64,000 nt of DNA from Lysobacteraceae bacterium NML93-0399 (lineage in GTDB: Bacteria > Pseudomonadota > Gammaproteobacteria > Xanthomonadales > Xanthomonadaceae). Under the pieces are notes generated by a model, which was not told the DNA's origin, ran no database searches, and saw nothing but the letters and a program-made list of their open reading frames with translations. Below, one piece after another: positions 39,372-50,528 of the stretch. Position 1 is the first letter of the stretch. Every line of letters begins with the position of its first letter. The DNA lies in assembly GCA_002307375.1 (NCBI GenBank), contig NTJI01000002.1, forward strand, positions 806,001 through 870,000. The letters run 5' to 3'. Made by a program: the position numbers and the translations under genes.

Positions 39372-39866
39372 GTGATTCCAGGCAACGCCCAGCTCAGCAT
39401 GACCGTGCTGATGACGCCGGACATGGCGAACTTCTCCGGCAACGTCCACGGCGGCACGCTGCTGAAGTATCTCGACGAAGTGGCCTACGCCTGCGCCAGC
39501 CGTTACGCCGGCCGTTACGTGGTGACGCTCTCGGTCGACCAGGTGACGTTCCGCGAGCCGATCCACGTCGGCGAGCTGGTGACCTTCCTCGCCTCGGTGA
39601 ACTACACCGGTCGCACGTCGATGGAAGTCGGCATCAAGGTCATCACCGAGGACATCCGCAACCGCGCGGTGCGCCATACCAACAGTTGCTTCTTCACGAT
39701 GGTGGCGATGGACGAGACCGGCCGCAGCACGCCGGTACCGCCGCGCGATCCGCAGACGCCCGAGGAGCGGCGCCGGTTCGAACAGGGCCGCCAGCGCCGC
39801 GAGATCCGCCAGGAACTCGAGGCGCGCTACCGCGCGGTACGCGAGGACGCCGGCACGACCACGTAA
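39372..39866 (+). CDS. Acyl-CoA thioesterase (YciA/BFIT hotdog family)
   Basis: Hydrolyses acyl-CoA thioesters. The 164-aa single hotdog domain has LMTPDMANFSGNVHGGTLLK (20 residues), DEVAYACASRYAG with the catalytic-type Asp, and REPIHVGELVTFLASVNYTG (20 residues). The C-terminal 30 residues are charged and helical. The start is not certain: GTG at 39372 (preceded by AAGG at 8 nt) gives VIPGNAQLSM; ATG at 39399 would trim nine residues. It is downstream of purD on the same strand. Confidence 0.88.
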   Translation: MIPGNAQLSMTVLMTPDMANFSGNVHGGTLLKYLDEVAYACASRYAGRYVVTLSVDQVTFREPIHVGELVTFLASVNYTGRTSMEVGIKVITEDIRNRAVRHTNSCFFTMVAMDETGRSTPVPPRDPQTPEERRRFEQGRQRREIRQELEARYRAVREDAGTTT

Positions 39867-39887
39867 GTCGCGCCGGCGCCGCGTGCA

Positions 39888-42281
<2,394 letters not shown>

Positions 42282-42437
42282 GGTGCGGTTTCCCCAGATG
42301 ACGGTAAACGCGCAGCATTATCGGCGCGCATTGCGCGCACTTGATCCGGCGATGACATCCGCATGACGCGCGCCGCCGCAATGGCAGCGTCATGCGCGGC
42401 AACGAGGATGCCCGCGTCTCCGTTGCCCCGTACCCGC

Positions 42438-44570
42438 ATGCTCTCGATCACGCGCCGCCGCTTTCTTTCCGCGCTCGCCGTTGCCGCTTCGACGACGGTG
42501 CTGCCGTCGTTGTCGGCAACCCCGAACCCGACCACATCCGCGCGCGTGTCGCGCACGCTGTTTCCGCAGTCGGTCGCTTCCGGCGACCCGCGCCCCGATC
42601 GCGTGCTGCTGTGGACGCGCGTGGAGAGCACCACGCCGGTGACGTTGCGGCTGCAGGTGGCCGAGGACGCGGCGTTCGAGCGCCTGCGCGTGGACACGCA
42701 GCTGCCGTCGACCACCGACAGCGACGGCTGCATCAAAGTGCGCGTCGAGTCGCTGTCGCCGGCCACGTCCTACCACTACCGCTTCATCGCCGGCGATGCA
42801 CCCGACGCGCCGACGTCGCCGCACGGCCGCACCCGTACCGCGCCCGCGCCGGATGCCGACGTGCCGGTGCGCTTCGCGTTCCTGAGTTGCCAGGACTACG
42901 GCGGCCGCTGGTACAACAGCCTGCTGCCGCTGCTCGAAGAGGACCTGGACTTCGTGCTGCATCTGGGCGATTTCATCTACGAGACTGCCGGCGATCCGCA
43001 GTTCCAGCAGCAGAGCGCCGACCGCGCGATCGCGTTCGACGACCTCGACGGTGCGATCCGCCTCGAACGCGGCGACAGTGCGTACTACGCCGCGCGCAGC
43101 CTCGACAACTACCGCCAGCTGCACCGCACCTATCGCACCGACACCGCGCTGCAGACGCTGCTGGAACGCGCGCCGCTGGTCGCGGTGTGGGACGACCACG
43201 AGTTCTCCGACGACTGCTGGCAGGACGTGGGCACCTATCACGACGGCACACGCGACGAACGCGATCGCGAGCGACGCCGCAATGCCGAGCAGGCCTACTT
43301 CGAGTACCTGCCGGTCGATCTCGAGCTCGCCGACGGCGCGCAGCTGCCGGTCGCGCGCGAGCGCCTGTTCCCCAACGTGCAGATCTGGCGCGGCCTGCGC
43401 TTCGGCCGCGCGCTCGACCTGCTGGTCACCGACTACCGCAGCGCGCGTCCCGACCATGCGATTCCCGAGGACGCGTTTCCAGGCGCGCTGGCGTTCGACG
43501 AGGCAGCGCTGCGCGCGCGTCTGCCGCGCCTGGGACTCGATCCGGCGCAGGTCCTGCCGACGCTGATGCCTTACGTGCCACTGGACGCACCGTCTGCCGC
43601 GCCGCTGCGGGCGATCGCACATGCGGGGGCGACACGGGCCGCGCAGGCCGCCGGCTTCGACCCTGCGGCAGCCGCGCGCTACGCCGACGCCGCGATCGCC
43701 GATGGCATCGCGCTGCCGGTGCTCGCCGCGATGCTGGAGGCCTACAACGCGACCGCCGATGCGGGTGCACGGATGCCGCTGCCCGATGCCGATGGTCTGC
43801 CGCGCGGCCTGCCCTGGATGGCACTGGGCAAGACGACCGCATTCGCCGATATCGGATCGCGCTACGTCGTGGTGCAGTCGAGCTTCGATCTGCTGGCCGC
43901 CCTGCGCGCGCTCGATGGCGACCAGTCGCCGTACGCGTCGGACCAGCAGGCCTGGCTGCAGTCGCGCATGCGCGGCACGGACGCGCGCTTCAAGGTCGTC
44001 GCCAGCTCGGTGTCCTTCACCTCGCTGGTGCTCGATCTCGCCAATCCGGCGCTCGACGCGCCCGAGGCCATGCGCCACCGCCTGTATCTCAACGTCGACC
44101 ACTGGGACGGTTTTCCGACCGAACGCGCACGGCTGCTGTCGGAGGTGTTCGATCCGGCCGGCGGCACGATCCTGCTGTCGGGCGACATCCATGCCGGCTT
44201 CGCCACCCAGCACAGCGAACGCACCGTCGAATTCACCACCGCGGCGGTCTCGTCGGACACGATCGGCCGCATCGTCGAGCGCAGCGCATCCGGTGACGGC
44301 GCCCAGGCGCAGGCCACGCGCCGCCTGGCCGCGGCGCTCGACACGGTGGTCGCACACGGCAATCCCGCGATCCGCTATGCGCAGACGCGGCGGCACGGTG
44401 TGGGCCTGGTGCACATCGCCGGTGAGGCGGCCGAAGTGCAGTTCATCGAGCTGCCCGAAGACGTTTCGCGCACGCGCCACTACGACGCGCCGAGGACGCT
44501 CGCGCCGTTGCTGGAACGGCGGCGCTTCGTATTCTCGCGGGATGACATGCGGATCCGGAGGCGCGGATAG
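42438..44570 (+). CDS. Tat-exported PhoD-family alkaline phosphatase
   Basis: A 710-aa secreted phosphodiesterase/phosphatase. The N-terminus MLSITRRRFLSALAVAA carries a twin-arginine signal. It is followed by the PhoD N-terminal domain (FPQSVASGDPRPDRVLLWTR, 20 residues) and a metallophosphatase domain with ligand motifs FLSCQDY, LHLGDFIYE, VWDDHEFSDD and LLSGDIHAGF. A roughly 130-residue insertion (about residues 340-460) precedes the last motifs. The ATG at 42438 is chosen because it starts the Tat signal. Divergent from a TonB receptor; the pair suggests scavenging of phosphorylated compounds. phoD is a loose family name, so I give no symbol. Confidence 0.88.
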   Translation: MLSITRRRFLSALAVAASTTVLPSLSATPNPTTSARVSRTLFPQSVASGDPRPDRVLLWTRVESTTPVTLRLQVAEDAAFERLRVDTQLPSTTDSDGCIKVRVESLSPATSYHYRFIAGDAPDAPTSPHGRTRTAPAPDADVPVRFAFLSCQDYGGRWYNSLLPLLEEDLDFVLHLGDFIYETAGDPQFQQQSADRAIAFDDLDGAIRLERGDSAYYAARSLDNYRQLHRTYRTDTALQTLLERAPLVAVWDDHEFSDDCWQDVGTYHDGTRDERDRERRRNAEQAYFEYLPVDLELADGAQLPVARERLFPNVQIWRGLRFGRALDLLVTDYRSARPDHAIPEDAFPGALAFDEAALRARLPRLGLDPAQVLPTLMPYVPLDAPSAAPLRAIAHAGATRAAQAAGFDPAAAARYADAAIADGIALPVLAAMLEAYNATADAGARMPLPDADGLPRGLPWMALGKTTAFADIGSRYVVVQSSFDLLAALRALDGDQSPYASDQQAWLQSRMRGTDARFKVVASSVSFTSLVLDLANPALDAPEAMRHRLYLNVDHWDGFPTERARLLSEVFDPAGGTILLSGDIHAGFATQHSERTVEFTTAAVSSDTIGRIVERSASGDGAQAQATRRLAAALDTVVAHGNPAIRYAQTRRHGVGLVHIAGEAAEVQFIELPEDVSRTRHYDAPRTLAPLLERRRFVFSRDDMRIRRRG

Positions 44571-44638
44571 GGCGCGGGCCCGTATCGCGGACACACAGCC
44601 CGCATTGCACCTTTTCGGGAACGGGATGCACCGGTTAC

Positions 44639-44799
44639 GCCCCTTCCCCCGCAAGGGGGGGAAGGCTGGGATGGGGGCGAACAGCCCGATCGCGGGGAGA
44701 GCGAAGCGCTTGTGCGGCATTGCGGTCCGAGAGCCGGTTCCTCGACGCGATGGGTCCGTTCACCCCCACCCAACCCTTCCCCGCAGCGCGGGGGAGGGC
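44639..44799. repeat. Composite palindromic repeat, copy B
   Basis: About 161 bp, inverted relative to copy A (21489-21646). Shared blocks in order: CCCCTTCCCCCGC, GGGGGGAAGG, GGGATGGGGGCGAA, CGATCGCGG, a divergent middle, then CCCCCACCCAACCCT and GCGGGGGAGGGC. Flanking genes are unrelated to those of copy A, so this is a dispersed family rather than a segmental duplication. Confidence 0.7.
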
Positions 44800-44879
44800 T
44801 CGTATCCAGCGCATGCCTGGAGACCGTGCGATCAGTGTCGCGCGCGAACGATTCGGCGCCTTGTGCATCCCCGACAGCC

Positions 44880-44888
44880 TGCTAGGCT
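44880..44888 (+). promoter_or_regulatory. Extended -10-like element of the LplT-PlsC gene
   Basis: TGCTAGGCT lies 24 nt before the ATG at 44913. Identical to the element upstream of the AGCS symporter. Confidence 0.4.
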
Positions 44889-44912
44889 CCGCGCATCCGT
44901 CGAGGAGCGTGC

Positions 44913-46862
44913 ATGTCCGGCCAGTCCCAGTTCGCGCTGCTGCGGCAGCGTCGCTTCCTGCCCTACTTCACCGTCCAGGCGCTGGGCGCGTTCAACGACA
45001 ACGTCTACCGGCAATCGATCATCGCGCTGCTGTTCTATCTGGGCGTGAGCACCGCCGAGCGCACGCTCTACACCAATCTCGCCCCGGCGCTCTTCATCCT
45101 GCCGTACTTCCTGTTCTCGGCCATTGCCGGGCAGATCGCGGAGAAGGTCGAAAAGCAGAAGCTCATCGTGGTCACGACGACGATGGAGATCGTCATCATG
45201 TCGGTGGCCGCGGCCGGCTTCCTGATGGAAAACATGGCAGTGCTGCTGGTCGCACTGTTCCTCACCGGCACGCAGTCCACCCTGTTCGGCCCGGTGAAGT
45301 ATTCGATCCTGCCCTCGGTGCTGCGGCCCGAGGAACTGACCGGCGGCAATGGCCTGGTCGAGATGGGCACCTCGATCTCGATCCTCGTGGGCATGATCTA
45401 CGGCGGCCTGGTGTTCCAGCTCGCCGGCAGCTACGGGCCCGAAGCTGCGGCGCTGTCGGTGGTGACACTGGCCGTGGTCGGCAATCTCGTCGCGCGCCTG
45501 ATTCCAAAAGTCGACGCGGGCGCACCGGAACTGAAGGTCAACTGGAACCCGATCCCCGAATCGCGTTCGATCATGCGCCTGGCCAAGCGGCAGCTGGCGG
45601 TGCGCAACGCGATCCTGGGCGTGTCGTGGTTCTGGTTCGTCGGCACGGTGCTGACCGCGCAGTTGCCCACTTACGCCGAGCTGCATCTGGGCGGCGTGGC
45701 CAACGACACCGCGCTGTACATCTTCGCGCTGGCACTGTTCTCGATCGGCCTGGGCGCAGGTTCGCTGCTGTGCGAGAAGCTGTCGGGTCGTTCGGTCGAG
45801 ATCGGCCTGGTGCCGGTCGGCGCGATCGGCATCACCGCGTTCCTGCTGGATCTGTACTTCGCTCGACCCGGCGCGCCGCCAGCGACCGGACTGACGATCG
45901 CGCAGTTCCTCGGTGACTGGGCCGGCTGGCGCATCGTGATCGACCTGACCGGCATCGGCATGTGTACCGGCTTTTTTGTCGTGCCCCTGTTCGCACTGAT
46001 CCAGAGCCGCTCGCCGAAGTCCGAACTCTCGCGCGTCATCGCAGGGCTCAACATACAGAACTCGATGTTCATCGTCAGCGCCGCGGTGCTCGGCGTGCTG
46101 CTGCAGATGGACGGCTTCACCGTCGGCGGCGTGCGCGTCCCGCTGCCGGGCCTGAGCATTCCGCAGGTGTTCCTGGCGCTGGCGATCGCCAACGGCCTGG
46201 TGGCACTGTGGATCTTCACCATCGTGCCCGAATTCCTGATGCGCTTTGCCAGCATGCTGCTGGTGCGCGTGCTCTACCGGCTTCGTCCGCGCGACATCGA
46301 ATCCTCGGTGCCGGCCGACGGCGCGGCGCTGATCGTCTGCAATCACGTCAGCTACATGGACGCGCTGCTGCTGTCGGCGGCCATTCCGCGACCGGTGCGC
46401 TTCGTCATGTATTACCGCATCTTCAACGTGCCCGGTCTGCGCTGGATCTTCCGCCACGCCAAGGCGATCCCGATCGCGGGCGCCAAGGAAGACCCGGCCT
46501 TGATGCAGCGCGCGTTCGATGCGATCGATGCCGCGCTCGCCGAAGGCGAACTGGTCGGCATCTTCCCCGAGGGCCGGCTGACGCGCGACGGCGAGATCGC
46601 CGCGTTCAAGTCGGGCGTCGAGCGCATTGTCGAACGCGCCGCGGCGCGCGGCCAGCGCGTCCCGGTGGTGCCGATGGCGCTGCGCGGCATGTGGTCGAGC
46701 ATGTGGAGCCATCGCGACACCCGCATGGGTCGCATGCGCGTGCCGCGTCGTGCACGCGCGGAAATCGGCATCGTCGCCGGCCCGCGGATCGAGGACGGCA
46801 CATCGGTCGATGCCGGTGCGCTGGAAGCACAGGTCCGCATGCTGCGCGGCGACGCGGCCTGA
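44913..46862 (+). CDS. LplT-like MFS transporter fused to PlsC-type acyltransferase
   Basis: A 649-aa fusion. Residues 1 to about 430 form a 12-helix MFS domain that matches LplT (FTVQALGAFNDNVYRQSIIA, 20 residues; LTGTQSTLFGPVKYSILP), the lysophospholipid flippase. Residues from about 450 form a PlsC domain with catalytic NHVSYMD (H478 and D483) and FPEGRLTRDG. It probably imports lysophospholipid and re-acylates it. The acyl-ACP synthetase (AMP-binding) part of E. coli Aas is absent, so acyl donors must come from elsewhere. Start ATG at 44913 is clear. Confidence 0.9.
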   Translation: MSGQSQFALLRQRRFLPYFTVQALGAFNDNVYRQSIIALLFYLGVSTAERTLYTNLAPALFILPYFLFSAIAGQIAEKVEKQKLIVVTTTMEIVIMSVAAAGFLMENMAVLLVALFLTGTQSTLFGPVKYSILPSVLRPEELTGGNGLVEMGTSISILVGMIYGGLVFQLAGSYGPEAAALSVVTLAVVGNLVARLIPKVDAGAPELKVNWNPIPESRSIMRLAKRQLAVRNAILGVSWFWFVGTVLTAQLPTYAELHLGGVANDTALYIFALALFSIGLGAGSLLCEKLSGRSVEIGLVPVGAIGITAFLLDLYFARPGAPPATGLTIAQFLGDWAGWRIVIDLTGIGMCTGFFVVPLFALIQSRSPKSELSRVIAGLNIQNSMFIVSAAVLGVLLQMDGFTVGGVRVPLPGLSIPQVFLALAIANGLVALWIFTIVPEFLMRFASMLLVRVLYRLRPRDIESSVPADGAALIVCNHVSYMDALLLSAAIPRPVRFVMYYRIFNVPGLRWIFRHAKAIPIAGAKEDPALMQRAFDAIDAALAEGELVGIFPEGRLTRDGEIAAFKSGVERIVERAAARGQRVPVVPMALRGMWSSMWSHRDTRMGRMRVPRRARAEIGIVAGPRIEDGTSVDAGALEAQVRMLRGDAA

Positions 46863-47008
46863 CATGTTCCCCACGTGGCAACGGGAAGGTTCGCGAAATT
46901 CCGCCCGGATCACGCCATCCGCATGCCGGGCGCTACAGTACGGCGTCCCCGCCTACCGATGGCGGTGATCGACATTCCGTATCCGCCGCATCACAAGGAG
47001 CATCTTCA

Positions 47009-47404
47009 ATGAGTTCGATTCCGCCGCCGCCCCCCGGTTCTTACGGCACTCCGGAACCGCCGCCCTACGGCGCGCCGCCCCCGGATGCCCCGATTGCCCC
47101 GGGCACCGTGCCGAACTACCTGGCGTGGGCGATCATCGTGACCGTGCTGTCGCTGTGCCTGTGCTGCATCGTCGGCACGATCCCGGGCATCGTCGCGATC
47201 GTGTTCGCCGCCAAGGTCAACACCCTGCTGGGCCAGGGCGATCTGGCCGGCGCGCAGCGCGCGTCCAACACCGCCAAGATCTGGTGCTGGGTCACGACCG
47301 GCCTGTGCATCATCGGCCTGCTGTGGAACATCTACTCCTTCACCCTCGGCGGTGGCATGGAGCAGTGGCAGATGATCATGGACCAGGTCCAGACGGGCGT
47401 CTGA
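47009..47404 (+). CDS. CD225/dispanin-like membrane protein
   Basis: A 131-aa protein. It has a Pro-rich cytoplasmic N-terminus (about residues 1-37, PPPPPGSYG and PPPYGAPPPD), a membrane segment with a cysteine pair typical of dispanins (LSLCLCCIVGTIPGIVAIVF, 20 residues), the AAKVNTLLGQGDLAGAQRAS connector, and a second helix (CWVTTGLCIIGLLWNIYSF). A strong AAGGAG site precedes the ATG by 8 nt. The stop overlaps the next start (TGATG). Function in bacteria is unknown; eukaryotic relatives (IFITM) affect membrane fusion. Confidence 0.85.
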   Translation: MSSIPPPPPGSYGTPEPPPYGAPPPDAPIAPGTVPNYLAWAIIVTVLSLCLCCIVGTIPGIVAIVFAAKVNTLLGQGDLAGAQRASNTAKIWCWVTTGLCIIGLLWNIYSFTLGGGMEQWQMIMDQVQTGV

Positions 47405-47844
47405 TGACGGCCGCCAGCCGCTCCGCGCCGCGTCGCCTGCGCGCCTCGACCATCGCCCTCGCGGGCGGTGGCGTGGCGATTGCGGCGACCGGCGCGTGGC
47501 TGCTGCGCACTTTCGATCCCAATGCGCCCGGCAATCCGTTTCCGGCATGCATGTTCTACAGCGCCACCGGCTGGCATTGCCCGGCCTGCGGCCTAACCCG
47601 GTGTCTGCACGCGCTTGTCCACGGCGATCTGCCGCGCGCATTCTCGATGAACCCGCTGCTGTTCGTGCTGCTCGGTCTTGCGCCGCTGTTCGTCGCCTGG
47701 CACGTCGGCTGGCGGCCTCCGTGGCTGCATCGGGCCGCGCGCGTGGCCGCCGACTGGCGGCCCTGGGTCGCGCTGGTACTGGCCTACTGGCTCGCGCGCA
47801 ACCTGCCGTGGTGGCCGTTCGTGCTGCTCGCGCCCGCGGCCTGA
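47404..47844 (+). CDS. DUF2752 membrane protein
   Basis: A 146-aa inner-membrane protein with about three to four helices. Hallmark of DUF2752 is the cysteine/histidine stretch GWHCPACGLTRCLHAL near residue 57, preceded by NPFPACMFYSATG. The conserved cysteines suggest metal or thiol chemistry, but no activity is known. It shares a TGATG overlap with the dispanin gene, and DUF2752 genes are frequent neighbours of CD225/TM2 genes, so the pair is likely functional. Confidence 0.88.
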   Translation: MTAASRSAPRRLRASTIALAGGGVAIAATGAWLLRTFDPNAPGNPFPACMFYSATGWHCPACGLTRCLHALVHGDLPRAFSMNPLLFVLLGLAPLFVAWHVGWRPPWLHRAARVAADWRPWVALVLAYWLARNLPWWPFVLLAPAA

Positions 47845-47930
47845 GCCCAGCGGGATAGCCGGTCCGTCGGGTATCCTGTGCGCATTCAGCGGTCGAACGG
47901 CCGCGCGCACCGGCCACAGGGACCCGTCCG

Positions 47931-48248
47931 ATGTCCGCAGACCCCGTCGCACCGCCGCAGGTGCAGCACATCCACCACCACTATGTCCCGGTGAAATCCT
48001 CAGGAACGGCCGTGCTGCTCGAACTGCTGCCCGGCGCCCTGTTCCAGACCTTCGGCATCGGCCACATCTACGCCGGCAACGTCGGCATCGGGCTGCTCTT
48101 CATGTTCGGCTACTGGGCCGTGGCCGTCGTGAACCTGCTGCTGTGCCTGGTACTGATCGGCTTCGTGACCTGGCCGCTGTGCTGGATCGCGACGGCGGTG
48201 GTGTCCTCGATCATCGCGTCCAATTCGGCGCGAACGGCCCGCGCCTGA
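47931..48248 (+). CDS. TM2-like small membrane protein
   Basis: A 105-aa protein. A His-rich N-terminus (QVQHIHHHYVPVK) could bind metal. It then has two or three helices: LLELLPGALFQTFGIGHIYA (20 residues), resembling the TM2 pattern of a Gly-rich turn between two helices, then VNLLLCLVLIGFVTWPLCWI. The stop lies 2 bp from the convergent nudC stop. Third consecutive small membrane gene, 87 bp after DUF2752. The TM2 assignment is tentative. Confidence 0.65.
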   Translation: MSADPVAPPQVQHIHHHYVPVKSSGTAVLLELLPGALFQTFGIGHIYAGNVGIGLLFMFGYWAVAVVNLLLCLVLIGFVTWPLCWIATAVVSSIIASNSARTARA

Positions 48249-48249
48249 G

Positions 48250-49158
48250 TCAGCCGCCGGGCGTCTGTCGATGCGCCTCGGTGCCGCCGGCGTGCGCGGC
48301 ATGCCAGCGGTCGATCAGCCAGCGCGAGATCGACGATTTCGGTGACAGTTTCAGCGTCGGATGCGCATCGCGCAGGGCCAGCCCGATGTCCTCGGCCTCG
48401 AACCAGCGCGCGTCTTCGAGTTCGTCGTTGACCTGCGGCGTGTCAGGCGCGGCATCGGCGACGAAGCCGAGCATCAGCGAGGCCGGGAACGGCCAGGGCT
48501 GCGAGGCCAGATAGCGGCAGCCGGTCACCCGCACCGCGCTTTCCTCGAACACTTCGCGCACGACGGTCTGCTCGAGCGTCTCACCCGGTTCGACGAAGCC
48601 CGCCAGCGTCGAATAGCGTCCGGCCGGCCATGCCGCCTGCCGGCCCAGCAACAGGCGTGCGCCATCGGTGACCGCGACGATCACCGCCGGATCGGTGCGC
48701 GGGTAATGCTCGATGCCGCAGCCGGTGCAACGCCCCAGCCAGCCGGCACGCGCATATTCGAGCGGTGCGCCACAGGCGCCGCAGAACCGGTGGCGATCGC
48801 GCCAGTGCAGGACCGCGCGCGCCTGCGCGAACGCGGTCGCCTCGCGCACCGGCCATTGCGCGGCCGCGCTGCGCAGATCGATCGTTGCGGGGATGTGCAG
48901 CGTCGCGGGCGCGTCCGCTGCGGGCAGAGCGAACCAGCCCTGGTCACCGTGCAGGCCGAGAAATACCGCCGATGCCGGCCGCGCGCCGACCACGCTGCCG
49001 TCGAGTTCGGGCGGCAGGCCGGCATCGTCGACACCGGCATCGCCCTTGGCATCGAGCACGAGCACGCGCGCTTCGGGCCACAGCCCGGCCAACGCGGCCG
49101 AATCGGTACGGAGATGTTCTGCGCGATCGAGCGGCGCATCGACGAAGCTGAAGTCCAT
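48250..49158 (-). CDS. nudC: NAD+ diphosphatase / NAD-decapping NudC
   Basis: Hydrolyses NADH and NAD+ and removes NAD caps from RNA. The 302-aa protein has an N-terminal domain, a four-cysteine zinc ribbon (FCGACGAPLEY ... GRCTGCGIEHYPR), the Nudix box (GFVEPGETLEQTVVREVFEE, 20 residues) and the NudC signature SQPWPFPASLMLGF. Length fits the family (about 260-315). The ATG at 49158 is used. It converges with the TM2-like gene. Confidence 0.95.
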   Translation of the reverse strand: MDFSFVDAPLDRAEHLRTDSAALAGLWPEARVLVLDAKGDAGVDDAGLPPELDGSVVGARPASAVFLGLHGDQGWFALPAADAPATLHIPATIDLRSAAAQWPVREATAFAQARAVLHWRDRHRFCGACGAPLEYARAGWLGRCTGCGIEHYPRTDPAVIVAVTDGARLLLGRQAAWPAGRYSTLAGFVEPGETLEQTVVREVFEESAVRVTGCRYLASQPWPFPASLMLGFVADAAPDTPQVNDELEDARWFEAEDIGLALRDAHPTLKLSPKSSISRWLIDRWHAAHAGGTEAHRQTPGG

Positions 49159-49310
49159 CGGTCGATTATCGCGCGTGAGCGTGTCGTCGGAACGCCTGCG
49201 AATCGGGCCCGGCTTGCGGGCAACGGGATCTGTCCAAGCGTCCGGGTGGAGACGCGGAACCGACCGGGCGACGCACGGCCGCGTCCGGCTTCGTGCAGGT
49301 GGTCAGACGG

Positions 49311-49685
49311 TCAGACGGTGAAGCTGCTGCCGCACCCGCAGGTCGACTTGGCGTTCGGATTGCGGATGGTGAATTGCGCGCCGTGTAGGCTTTCGACGTA
49401 ATCGACCGAAGCGCCCATCAGGTACTGCAGGCTCAAGGGATCCACCACCAGGGTCACATCGTCGGTGACCACAGCCAGATCGTCGTCCGCCCGCTGCTCA
49501 TCGAACTCGAAGCCGTACTGGAAGCCCGAGCAGCCGCCGCCCTGGATGTAGACGCGCAGGTTGAGCGCCGGGTTGCCCTCACCTTCGATCAGCTCCCGCA
49601 CTTTCGCCGCGGCTGCCGGCGTGAAGTCCAGCGGACGTTCCAGCGACTGGTATCCGGGGGTTTCGATGGTGAGCACGTCGTTCAT
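49311..49685 (-). CDS. erpA: Iron-sulfur cluster insertion protein ErpA
   Basis: An A-type [Fe-S] carrier that passes clusters to IspG, IspH and other apoproteins. The 124-aa protein has the three cluster cysteines in [13 protein letters not shown] and [28 protein letters not shown] and [19 protein letters not shown] are typical. The ATG at 49685 ([11 protein letters not shown]) is preferred over an upstream start that adds 12 residues. It lies downstream of the DUF6776-like gene on the same strand (32 bp). Confidence 0.94.
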   Translation of the reverse strand: MNDVLTIETPGYQSLERPLDFTPAAAAKVRELIEGEGNPALNLRVYIQGGGCSGFQYGFEFDEQRADDDLAVVTDDVTLVVDPLSLQYLMGASVDYVESLHGAQFTIRNPNAKSTCGCGSSFTV

Positions 49686-49717
49686 GGCGCACAGGATGGG
49701 GGTGCACCGGGCCCGCT

Positions 49718-50428
49718 TCAAGCGCCGGGCGCGGAACGTGGCGTCACGTCGGCCCAGCTGAACGGTCGCTCCACCGCGCTGCCGCGCTCGGGTTCGAGGT
49801 GCACGGTCACACGCAGCGGCTCAAAACCGGGCGGCAGCACGATATCGCCCTCCACCTGCTGGAAGTACTTGAACGAGTACGCCACGCCATCGGCGTCTTC
49901 CCGCTGACGCAGATCCGGCCACTCGAGTGTCTCGAGCCGCCCTTCGCGCGTGCCCTCGACTGACAGCCGCATGCTGCCGACGCTCGCCGCCTCGCGGCTC
50001 AGGCTCTGGGTCAGGGTCGCGGTGTAATGCCAGCCCTGCTCGGTGCGCGGCTGCATGCGCAATTCGTGCACGGTCAGGCCGCGGCGCTGCGCGGTGGCGC
50101 CGACGAAACGTTCGTAGAACGCGACATCCGCGCGCAGGGCGGCGATCTCCTCGTCGCGCTCGGCGAGAGTGCCCTGCAATTCGCGGTTCGCGTCGCGGCT
50201 GATCTGGTCGGAGCGGGTCAGCGTCGACACCTGCTGGCGCAGGCCTTCGAGTTCGCCCTGCTGGTCAACAAGCTGGCGCTGCGGATTGCCGGACGTGGGC
50301 GCGAACACCTGCCACAGGCCCCAGGCACCGAACAACAGTGCAACGGCGACCACGGCCAGCAGGACCAGCGGGCCGCGCCTGCGACGCGCCCGGCCCGGAG
50401 AGTCGGAAAGAGGAGACGGTGCGGTCAT
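49718..50428 (-). CDS. DUF6776-like membrane-anchored coiled-coil protein
   Basis: A 236-aa protein. Basic N-terminus ([12 protein letters not shown]), one membrane helix (about residues 21-42, [19 protein letters not shown]), a coiled coil (about 55-105, [19 protein letters not shown] to [11 protein letters not shown]) and a beta-rich periplasmic domain ending [12 protein letters not shown] assign DUF6776 from memory with moderate confidence; function unknown. The ATG at 50428 is the first with a suitable signal-anchor context. Possibly co-transcribed with erpA. Confidence 0.7.
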   Translation of the reverse strand: MTAPSPLSDSPGRARRRRGPLVLLAVVAVALLFGAWGLWQVFAPTSGNPQRQLVDQQGELEGLRQQVSTLTRSDQISRDANRELQGTLAERDEEIAALRADVAFYERFVGATAQRRGLTVHELRMQPRTEQGWHYTATLTQSLSREAASVGSMRLSVEGTREGRLETLEWPDLRQREDADGVAYSFKYFQQVEGDIVLPPGFEPLRVTVHLEPERGSAVERPFSWADVTPRSAPGA

Positions 50429-50478
50429 CGCGACGGTATAGCCAGCGCCGCGCGGGCGCGTCAAGGCGAAGCCGGTCC

Positions 50479-50484
50479 TATACT
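50479..50484 (+). promoter_or_regulatory. -10 box (TATACT) upstream of the DUF4126 gene
   Basis: TATACT lies 45 nt before the ATG in the 100-bp gap divergent from the DUF6776-like gene. Confidence 0.4.
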
Positions 50485-50528
50485 CGCCGGCGTTGTGCAC
50501 CCGTTGTCGTTCCGACGGAGCGTCGCTG

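Larger units (their letters stand above)
44571..44912. other. 342-bp intergenic region holding composite repeat B
   Basis: No gene is visible. Copy B of the composite repeat fills 44639-44799; the remaining 113 bp before the next gene holds its probable promoter (44880-44888). Confidence 0.6.
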
